A DNA stretch of 5,030 bases from Candidatus Poribacteria bacterium (GTDB lineage Bacteria > Poribacteria > WGA-4E > WGA-3G), in the NCBI GenBank assembly GCA_009845505.1, contig VXZL01000607.1:1-5030 (forward strand), written 5' to 3'. The position numbers were made by a program, and so were the translations under genes. The notes under the pieces were generated by a model. It made no database searches, was not told the origin of the DNA, and saw nothing but the letters and a program-made list of their open reading frames with translations. Shown piece by piece: positions 1-5,030 of this stretch; position 1 is the first letter of the stretch; every line of letters starts with the position of its first letter.

Positions 1-42
1 GTATTGGTATTCGCTTATATCTACATCGCTTGGGTTGCTTGA
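1..42 (+). CDS. Possible C-terminal tail of an upstream membrane protein (partial)
   Basis: Reading from base 1, frame 1 gives 13 residues, VLVFAYIYIAWVA, then a TGA stop at 40-42. The stretch is wholly hydrophobic and aromatic, as at the end of a last transmembrane helix, and the stop lies 31 bases before the next gene. The evidence is thin. Frame 2 stays open to a TGA at 65-67, and frame 3 stays open to a TGA at 75-77 that would overlap the next start codon as ATGA, a common operon junction. Any one of these, or none, could be the real end of an upstream gene. If frame 1 is right, the neighbour could be a permease, but 13 residues cannot identify it. Confidence 0.3.
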   Translation, partial: VLVFAYIYIAWVA

Positions 43-73
43 CGGACGGCTATTTTACAACATTTGAGGGAAG

Positions 74-796
74 ATGATTAAAGCAGTATTCTTTGACCTT
101 GATAACACGCTCTGCGACTCTGATACAGCATGGGACATTGCGACAGGAGAGACATTCCAATTGCTACGTAAGTACGAACCGGATGTCTCGGAAGATACTA
201 TTACACAAGCGTGGCGGACAGTTCATCAGGAACTTTTTGGACAACTCAATGCCGGAAAAGGCTCTATGGCTGAGCTGAGAGACAAACGTTTTCACTGTTT
301 ATTCCGGGAACTCGGTCTGCCTATAGGTAAAATTGTAGAAGAACTCAACAACTTTTTGAGTTCGCGTTACCTCACAAGTTTGCGTCTTTACGAAGATGTC
401 ACGGTACTTGAGGCGTTACACACATACCATGTCGGTATTGTTACAAATGGTGCACACGATAACCATACGGACAGCCAATTTTCTAAAGTCCAACATCTCG
501 GACTCAGTAAACGTATCCAATCGCTGACAATTTCCGATGAAGTCGGTGTCAGGAAACCAAACATCAAAGTCTTCACAGTCGCTTGTGAGCGTGCCGGTGT
601 TCTACCCAAAGAAGTTGTGTTTGTCGGTGACTCCATTGAGAATGACATTGTTGGGGCGAACCGTGTGGGTATGACAAGCGTCCTTATTGACCGAAAATCT
701 GATGGGCGGATACCGGAAACAGGGGATGAACGACCGGATTATGTAGTTTCAAATCTACACGATGTGTTGTCCTGCTTGGGACACAAAGCGGATTAG
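74..796 (+). CDS. HAD-superfamily hydrolase (subfamily IA phosphatase-like)
   Basis: A 240-residue protein with all four HAD motifs in order. Motif I is DLDNT at residues 8-12, with nucleophile Asp8 and acid/base Asp10. Motif II is TNG at 124-126. Motif III is Lys161 in RKP. Motif IV is GDSIEND at 185-191. The helical stretch between motifs I and II (about residues 17-105) fits a C1 cap, which makes this subfamily IA, whose members are mostly soluble Mg-dependent phosphatases of small phosphorylated metabolites. The opening FFDLDNTL recalls N-acylneuraminate-9-phosphatase-type and YjjG-type enzymes, but the substrate cannot be read from sequence. The length is normal for the family. The ATG at 74 is preceded by GAGGG at 66-70, only 3 bases away. 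The gene ends 34 bases before the oxidoreductase gene, so a role on a sugar phosphate from the same pathway is plausible but inferred. Confidence 0.93.
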   Translation: MIKAVFFDLDNTLCDSDTAWDIATGETFQLLRKYEPDVSEDTITQAWRTVHQELFGQLNAGKGSMAELRDKRFHCLFRELGLPIGKIVEELNNFLSSRYLTSLRLYEDVTVLEALHTYHVGIVTNGAHDNHTDSQFSKVQHLGLSKRIQSLTISDEVGVRKPNIKVFTVACERAGVLPKEVVFVGDSIENDIVGANRVGMTSVLIDRKSDGRIPETGDERPDYVVSNLHDVLSCLGHKAD

Positions 797-817
797 CATT
801 GCTATAACACAGGCACA

Positions 818-823
818 AGAGGA
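818..823 (+). promoter_or_regulatory. Shine-Dalgarno site setting the start of the Gfo/Idh/MocA gene
   Basis: AGAGGA lies 7 bases before the ATG at 831. It supports that start over an in-frame alternative start at 762, which would overlap the HAD gene by 35 bases and add 23 residues with no resemblance to the family. The Rossmann strand follows the ATG at once (MDKTYNVAIIGCGG), as is usual for this family. Confidence 0.75.
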
Positions 824-830
824 ATCCACA

Positions 831-1832
831 ATGGATAAAACCTACAACGTTGCGATAATTGGGTGCGGTGGGATTTCGCACATGCACGCCGGATGGTATG
901 TGAATGAACCGCGGGCTTCTCTGACTGCGATTGCCGATATTAATGCAGCGGGATTGAAGGCGTACGGTGAACAGTACGGTGTCGAAAAACAGTATACCGA
1001 TTATATTGAAATGCTTGAGACGGAAGAGATTGATCTGGTCTCTGTTTGTACGCGTCCGAAACTGCATGCGCCGGTCGTAATTGAAACCGCAAAACGGGGT
1101 GTGAAGGGGATTCTATCCGAAAAACCGATGGCAGAAAACCTCGGGCAAGCACGCGAGATGCTCGAAACCTGTTCACAACACGACGTTAAATTGGCGATTG
1201 ACCATCAAGTCCGGTTTAGTGCACCCTATCAACTCGCAAGACAGATGATTGCTGACGGTGCTATTGGGGACCTTTTCCGTATTCACGGTGTCTGTAGCGG
1301 TGGCGATCTGAAAGACAACGCTACGCACACTGTTGATCTAATGCGATATGTCTACAGCGATCGTTCGGTTACTTGGGTGATTGGTCAGATTGAACGTATC
1401 AACACACCGATGAAATATGATCTGCACTCTGAAGACTTCTCATTGGGTTACTTCAAGTTCGAGGATAATGTCCGCGCTATCATTGAAGGTGGGAGCGACA
1501 CCGCTCCGGGGTATCACCACATCTACTGCTATGGCACGGAAGGTGAACTCGAACTCGCTGCTCCGGGCGGTCCCTCTCTCCGCGTCCGAAACACAGCATC
1601 GGGATGTGCTTGGATCGCGCCTGAACTTCCCTCAGAAAGCAACCCTGTACGAGACATGATAGCCGCTATTGAAGAGGACCGGGAGCATCGTTCAAGTGGT
1701 TATCAAGGATACGCAACTCACGAACTGCTTATGGCGATTTACGAGTCGTCTCGGAAACGGCGGCGGATTCATCTGCCCCTTGAAGAGATGGAATCACCCC
1801 TAACGTTGATGATTGAGGACGGATGGATATAG
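831..1832 (+). CDS. Gfo/Idh/MocA-family NAD(P)-dependent oxidoreductase
   Basis: A 333-residue protein of the usual length for this family of soluble sugar, inositol and aldose dehydrogenases. The N-terminal Rossmann fold (about residues 5-120) starts with VAIIGCGGIS, where Gly11 and Gly13 form the dinucleotide-binding loop. The family's catalytic Lys motif is present as EKP at 97-99 (Lys98). DHQVRFS follows at 124-130, the usual entry into the C-terminal alpha/beta domain. The second active-site motif is HTVDLMRY at 166-173, with His166 and Asp169 where the family has its H-x-x-D pair. These residues suggest an active dehydrogenase or epimerase-type enzyme oxidising a hydroxyl of a sugar, polyol or derivative; the substrate is unknown. 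There is no signal peptide, so it is cytoplasmic. The stop at 1830-1832 lies 4 bases before the GH32 start, so the two are very probably cotranscribed and translationally coupled. Confidence 0.93.
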   Translation: MDKTYNVAIIGCGGISHMHAGWYVNEPRASLTAIADINAAGLKAYGEQYGVEKQYTDYIEMLETEEIDLVSVCTRPKLHAPVVIETAKRGVKGILSEKPMAENLGQAREMLETCSQHDVKLAIDHQVRFSAPYQLARQMIADGAIGDLFRIHGVCSGGDLKDNATHTVDLMRYVYSDRSVTWVIGQIERINTPMKYDLHSEDFSLGYFKFEDNVRAIIEGGSDTAPGYHHIYCYGTEGELELAAPGGPSLRVRNTASGCAWIAPELPSESNPVRDMIAAIEEDREHRSSGYQGYATHELLMAIYESSRKRRRIHLPLEEMESPLTLMIEDGWI

Positions 1833-1836
1833 GACT

Positions 1837-3360
1837 ATGAACACAGCCATCGAAAAAACAGAAGCACTTATTCATTCCACACGCGTACTCGAGTCAATGT
1901 ATGAGGGCGATCCTTATCGACCGTGCTATCACTTCACCCCGCCGTTCGGCTGGATGAACGACATTAACGGTTCCATCTTTTGGAAAGGTCGATATCATAT
2001 CTTCTATCAGCACAACCCGGAAGGTGGCTATTGGAAATGGATGCAGTGGGGACACGCATCGAGTGTTGATTTGGTGCATTGGGTGCATCATCCGATTGCT
2101 TTAACGCCCGATCTCGATGGACCAGACCGCGATGGTTGTTTCAGCGGCGGTGCTCTCGTAAATCGGGAGGGTACCCCGACGTTCATCTATCATGGGGTTC
2201 CTGACGGAACGTGCATCGCAGCGAGTGATGATGACTTGCTTATTACGTGGGACAAACATCCAGCCAATCCGGTGATTCCAGTGCCAAAACCTGGGGAGAA
2301 AGGACACGGCGAGTATATTGTATTTGACCCGTGTGCTTGGCTGGAGGGCGATACCTACTACGCACTCATCGGGAACAGAATACCGGAACAAGTCGGGGAC
2401 GGCACGGCTCTGTTTAAGTCGTCCAATCTTGTAGAGTGGGAATTCGTGCGCTCTTTTTATCAATCGCGGCGTGAGTGGACAGACGCGGAAGAAGATTGTG
2501 CAGTACCCGATTTTTATCCGTTAGGCGACAAGCACATGCTGCTGTTTTGTAGCCATTGGCAAGGCACGCAGTATTACCTCGGTAGATTTGAAAATGAAGC
2601 GTATCATGTTGAGAATTACGGACGCATGAGTTGGGCGGGTGGCATGCTCGGTGGACCGCGTTCCTTGTTAGACGCGCACGGACGACGTATCTTTTTCGAT
2701 TGGATTCGGGAAATTCGCGACATTGAAGAGGAACGCGCTTCGGGTTGGTCAGGAGTTATGACCTTGCCACGCGTCCTCTCCCTCGCAACCGATGGTAGTC
2801 TGCAGATTGAACCGGTGCCAGAGTTAGACTGCCTACGGATGAACCCGAAAGAACTCAAAAACATCACACTGAACACTGATGAGGCGTTGAACTTAGAAGA
2901 AATTCAAGGGAATTGCCTTGAGTTGGCTGTTGAGATTGATCCCAAGGATGCAACCGAAGTCGGCGTTCAGGTGCTCTGCTCACCTAATCAGGCTGAGCGA
3001 ACCGGGATTCTGTATGTTCCAGGGGAAGGGACTTTAAAAATAGACATCAGTCGTTCTACTTTAAACGACGCTATCCGCTATCCACACTACCGAGATGCCG
3101 GTGGTACCGCGAGATTGCCGGAGTCGGAGCAGTTTGTCGATGCCCAGCACGCGCCATTCGCATTGAAAGACAATGAAACGCTTCAACTCCGCATCTATGT
3201 CGATAAGTCTGTGGTTGAAGTATTTGCTAACGGTAGGCAGTGTATTACGCAACGCGTCTACCCGACGCGCGCTGATAGTATTGGTGTAAGGTTGTTGAGT
3301 CGTGGCGGACAGGCACACTTCCAATCCGTGCAAGCGTGGAACATGGCACCAGCGTTTTGA
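1837..3360 (+). CDS. Glycoside hydrolase family 32 (beta-fructofuranosidase/levanase-like)
   Basis: A 507-residue protein with the GH32 layout: a five-bladed beta-propeller (about residues 29-325) and a C-terminal beta-sandwich (about 335-507). Propeller motifs in order are WMNDING at 39-45 (nucleophile Asp42; the usual form is WMNDPNG), YHIFYQHNP at 53-61, WGHASSVDLVHW at 71-82, FSGGA at 102-106, FDPC at 163-166 where RDP is usual (Asp164 as transition-state stabiliser), and EEDCAVPDF at 218-226 where the acid/base EC motif is expected. The sandwich ends with the typical VDKSVVEVFANG at 455-466. The family hydrolyses terminal beta-fructosyl bonds in sucrose, inulin or levan; the exact substrate is not determinable. 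There is no signal peptide, so it acts on imported sugars. The start is taken at ATG 1837, 4 bases after the previous stop. A TTG at 1813 is in frame and would add 8 residues; no well-spaced Shine-Dalgarno site is seen, which fits coupled reinitiation. Confidence 0.92.
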   Translation: MNTAIEKTEALIHSTRVLESMYEGDPYRPCYHFTPPFGWMNDINGSIFWKGRYHIFYQHNPEGGYWKWMQWGHASSVDLVHWVHHPIALTPDLDGPDRDGCFSGGALVNREGTPTFIYHGVPDGTCIAASDDDLLITWDKHPANPVIPVPKPGEKGHGEYIVFDPCAWLEGDTYYALIGNRIPEQVGDGTALFKSSNLVEWEFVRSFYQSRREWTDAEEDCAVPDFYPLGDKHMLLFCSHWQGTQYYLGRFENEAYHVENYGRMSWAGGMLGGPRSLLDAHGRRIFFDWIREIRDIEEERASGWSGVMTLPRVLSLATDGSLQIEPVPELDCLRMNPKELKNITLNTDEALNLEEIQGNCLELAVEIDPKDATEVGVQVLCSPNQAERTGILYVPGEGTLKIDISRSTLNDAIRYPHYRDAGGTARLPESEQFVDAQHAPFALKDNETLQLRIYVDKSVVEVFANGRQCITQRVYPTRADSIGVRLLSRGGQAHFQSVQAWNMAPAF

Positions 3361-3363
3361 GAG
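3359..3363 (+). promoter_or_regulatory. Shine-Dalgarno site setting the start of the SDR gene
   Basis: GAGAG overlaps the GH32 stop codon and lies 8 bases before the ATG at 3372. It favours that start over the in-frame GTG at 3336, which would lie inside the GH32 gene and add 12 residues ahead of the conserved opening LEGKVALITG. Confidence 0.6.
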
Positions 3364-3371
3364 ACTACTTT

Positions 3372-4241
3372 ATGATTGATCCGAAATTAGAGGGAAAAGT
3401 GGCACTGATTACGGGTGCCAACCATGGTATCGGTGCCGCAACAGCATTGGCACTCGGCAAACAAGGTGTGAAAGTATTTGCTTCATTTTTTTGTCCACCC
3501 TGTCAATACAGCAAAGAAAAACGGAAACGTGCCGAAAAATCAGGAATAGGCGGAGATACGCTTTACCGAGCCATGCAACAGAAGCCCATTTCTGAACTTG
3601 TCAATCGGTTTAGAGATGCCGAGATGACAATATCTGCTTTAGAGGCGGACCTTGCTGAGGAAACAAATATCTCAAAACTCTTTGATGCATGTGAGAAAGA
3701 ATTCGGTCCCATCGACATCTTGATTAATAATCATACCCACTGCGTGTTAGAGACATTTGACCCGGAACAAACTTCAAGAGAGGGGAGTGGTATTTTCTTA
3801 TCAACTGCTGCAAATATTGATGCCCACTTTGTTATCAATTCTCGGGCTTATGCCTTGATGATGCAAGCGTATCTGAACCAATACCTGAGAAATGGATTGA
3901 ACTGGGGCCGGATTGTTAATACGAGTACGGATGCCGCACATTGCCACCCGTTGAATGTTAGTTATGCAGCAAGCAAACACGCCATCGAATCCTATAGCCG
4001 CTCCGCCGCGTGTGAGTTGGGGAAATACGGGATCACGGTGAATGTCGTTGCTCCCGGACCTGTGCAGACAGGTTACATTGAACCAGAGAACGAAAAAGCA
4101 ATTGCGAAATCTACACCCTTAGGAAGGGTTGGCAAACCCGAAGATGTGGCTGATGTCACAGTTTTTCTCTGTTCTGAACAGGCGCGGTGGCTCACAGGGC
4201 AGCTGCTATACGTTGGTGGCGGCTATCGAATACCACAATAA
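3372..4241 (+). CDS. SDR-family oxidoreductase (classical short-chain dehydrogenase/reductase)
   Basis: A 289-residue protein, longer than the roughly 250 residues of a typical classical SDR. The cofactor loop is TGANHGIG at 14-21, and Asp93 in EADL sits where the family contacts the adenine ring. The NNAG motif is altered to NNHT at 119-122. The catalytic residues are present: Asn148, Ser185 in NTSTDAA, and Tyr198 and Lys202 in YAASK. PGPVQTG at 228-234 and the C-terminal LTGQLLYVGGGYR at 275-287 are also typical. The extra length is an insertion after strand beta-2 (about residues 41-75) that starts with CPPC at 41-44 and continues with a basic, helical-looking stretch. It should be a soluble NAD(P)-dependent reductase or dehydrogenase acting on a carbonyl or hydroxyl. 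FabG-like naming would be unsafe here because the context is sugar metabolism. It follows the GH32 stop by 11 bases and is probably in the same transcript. Confidence 0.92.
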   Translation: MIDPKLEGKVALITGANHGIGAATALALGKQGVKVFASFFCPPCQYSKEKRKRAEKSGIGGDTLYRAMQQKPISELVNRFRDAEMTISALEADLAEETNISKLFDACEKEFGPIDILINNHTHCVLETFDPEQTSREGSGIFLSTAANIDAHFVINSRAYALMMQAYLNQYLRNGLNWGRIVNTSTDAAHCHPLNVSYAASKHAIESYSRSAACELGKYGITVNVVAPGPVQTGYIEPENEKAIAKSTPLGRVGKPEDVADVTVFLCSEQARWLTGQLLYVGGGYRIPQ

Positions 4242-4304
4242 ATATGGGCAGTATTTTCGCCGATAAACTACTAAAGTGTTAACCAGCACGTTTGAGGTAA
4301 TATC
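4242..4304. other. 63-base intergenic gap between the SDR and aldo/keto reductase genes
   Basis: This is the longest gap between genes in the window. I see no GC-rich hairpin followed by a T-run, so no intrinsic terminator is supported, and no convincing -35/-10 pair. It holds the Shine-Dalgarno site of the next gene. Read-through from the SDR gene is therefore possible, but a separate promoter here cannot be excluded. Confidence 0.5.
4294..4297 (+). promoter_or_regulatory. Shine-Dalgarno site of the aldo/keto reductase gene
   Basis: GAGG followed by T lies 7 bases before the ATG at 4305. The spacing is good, and the protein then opens with the family's expected first strand (TVLGRTGLTVTRLGVGG). 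Confidence 0.65.
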
Positions 4305-5030
4305 ATGGGTTATGAAATTCCGAAAACAGTTTTAGGTCGCACAGGCTTGACAGTCACTCGGCTCGGTGTCGGCGGCGCGTATTGTGAATCTGCTGAGGTG
4401 TACCGTAGGGCAATTGATGCTGGTATTAATTATATTGATACGGCGCGCGCATACAGAGATGGCGAGGATGAAAAAGTCATCGGAACAGCAATAAAAGGAC
4501 AACGCGATAAACTTATTATTGCGACCAAAACACACGAACGCGATGCCATCAGCGCACGGAAAGACCTTGAAACATCTCTACGGACACTTAGCGTTGATTA
4601 CATTGACATCTACCAACTGCATCATCTGAATACGCAAGACGGACGCGTCAAAGCACTGGCACCCGGCGGCGCGATGGAGATGGCACAGAAAGCACGAGAG
4701 GAGGGGCTTGTGCGATTCATCGGTGTGACTGGGCACGATTGGTTTCAGGTGCAAGAAGCGGTCGCCACTGGACTTTTCGATACGGTTCTCTGCTGGTACA
4801 ATTGTGCGATGAAAATACCTGAACGTACTGTTTTTCCCGCAGCCGATAAACATGATACAGGCGTGGTCATTATGAATGCCTCGCGTAATGATAGACTCTT
4901 TGATGCGTCAGACGCACCATCCCCAGAGGAATTCTATCGCTATGTGCTGAGTCATCAGAGCGTCAATGTAACGATTATGGGATTGAGGGACATTGAACGG
5001 TTTCATCGCGTTGCCAAAGCACTCTCCGAG
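4305..5030 (+). CDS. Aldo/keto reductase, 3' end outside the window (partial)
   Basis: An open frame of 242 codons runs from the ATG at 4305 to the window edge without a stop. It is an aldo/keto reductase (TIM barrel, NADPH-dependent reduction of aldehydes or ketones, or the reverse). The opening LGRTGLTVTRLGVGG at 10-24 is typical. The catalytic tetrad is complete: Asp45 in NYIDTA, Tyr50, Lys75 in IATKT and His106 in YQLHH. FIGVTGH at 138-144 and WYNCAM at 164-169 match the later barrel strands, and IMGLRDIERF at 224-233 matches the cofactor-phosphate-binding region near the C-terminus. That region is reached by residue 224, earlier than in a typical 300-330-residue member, because the segment after VVIMNASRNDRLF (187-199) is short. 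The full protein is probably about 250-290 residues. It is cytoplasmic with no signal peptide. The substrate is unknown; the context suggests a sugar or sugar-derived carbonyl. Confidence 0.92.
   Translation, partial: MGYEIPKTVLGRTGLTVTRLGVGGAYCESAEVYRRAIDAGINYIDTARAYRDGEDEKVIGTAIKGQRDKLIIATKTHERDAISARKDLETSLRTLSVDYIDIYQLHHLNTQDGRVKALAPGGAMEMAQKAREEGLVRFIGVTGHDWFQVQEAVATGLFDTVLCWYNCAMKIPERTVFPAADKHDTGVVIMNASRNDRLFDASDAPSPEEFYRYVLSHQSVNVTIMGLRDIERFHRVAKALSE

Noticed and set aside
30..56. Possible promoter upstream of the HAD gene (TTGGGT at 30-35, TATTTT at 51-56)
   Set aside because: Both boxes are poor matches and the spacer is only 15 bases; the TTGACG at 39-44 has no -10 partner at the right distance.
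93..278. Short plus-strand open frame inside the HAD gene
   Set aside because: It is out of frame within a gene with all four HAD motifs, and its translation has no recognisable feature.
803..808. TATAAC resembling a -10 box in the gap before the Gfo/Idh/MocA gene
   Set aside because: It matches five of six consensus bases, but no acceptable -35 box lies 16-18 bases upstream (GACACA at 780-785 matches only three), and the gap is only 34 bases inside a same-strand gene run.
684..1067. Open frame of 127 codons on the minus strand
   Set aside because: It lies antisense across the HAD/Gfo-Idh-MocA junction, shows no recognisable domain, and overlaps two genes with full motif sets. The other minus-strand frames (388-648, 940-1176, 1894-2091, 2101-2463, 2616-2876, 3061-3333, 4332-4535, 4578-4853) are rejected for the same reason.
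1417..1659. 80-codon plus-strand open frame inside the Gfo/Idh/MocA gene
   Set aside because: It is an out-of-frame shadow of the C-terminal domain, with low-complexity Ser/Thr-rich translation and no domain.
4320..4334. Small A/T palindrome (AAAAC-AG-TTTT) near the start of the aldo/keto reductase gene
   Set aside because: The stem is very short and A/T-only and lies within the coding sequence; it is not credible as a terminator or operator.
1..5030. CRISPR arrays, tRNA or rRNA genes, insertion-sequence ends, riboswitches, long repeats
   Set aside because: No repeated units, inverted-repeat ends or recognisable RNA structures were seen by eye; coding sequence fills nearly the whole window.

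Overview
This window reads as a compact bacterial carbohydrate-metabolism block. All recognisable genes lie on the + strand: a HAD-family phosphatase (74-796), a Gfo/Idh/MocA-family NAD(P)-dependent oxidoreductase (831-1832), a cytoplasmic glycoside hydrolase family 32 enzyme (1837-3360), an SDR-family oxidoreductase (3372-4241), and the first 242 codons of an aldo/keto reductase (4305 to the window end). The first 42 bases may hold the last codons of an upstream membrane protein, but this is weakly supported. Intergenic gaps are 34, 4, 11 and 63 bases. No hairpin terminator and no convincing internal promoter was seen, so the central genes at least are probably cotranscribed.

Organism: base composition looks balanced (about half G+C by eye). 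ATG starts preceded by purine-rich Shine-Dalgarno sites point to a bacterium. The mix of Gfo/Idh/MocA, GH32, SDR and aldo/keto reductase genes in one block, together with the particular sequence flavour of these proteins, resembles uncultured Poribacteria or Planctomycetes-like genomes. That is a judgement from memory, not a search result; no rRNA or marker gene is present to settle it.

How the genes may work together (inference): the GH32 enzyme would release fructose from a beta-fructofuranoside such as sucrose or a short fructan. It has no signal peptide, so the substrate must be imported; no transporter is visible unless the possible membrane-protein tail at 1-42 belongs to one. The three different redox enzymes would then interconvert sugar, polyol or keto-sugar intermediates, and the HAD enzyme could dephosphorylate a sugar phosphate. 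None of the three oxidoreductases shows a feature that fixes its substrate.

Nothing in the window indicates a mobile element, CRISPR array, RNA gene, phage or defence system. The most useful points for follow-up are the non-canonical active-site motifs of the GH32 enzyme, the insertion carrying a CPPC motif in the SDR, and the co-occurrence of three redox enzyme families with one glycosidase.
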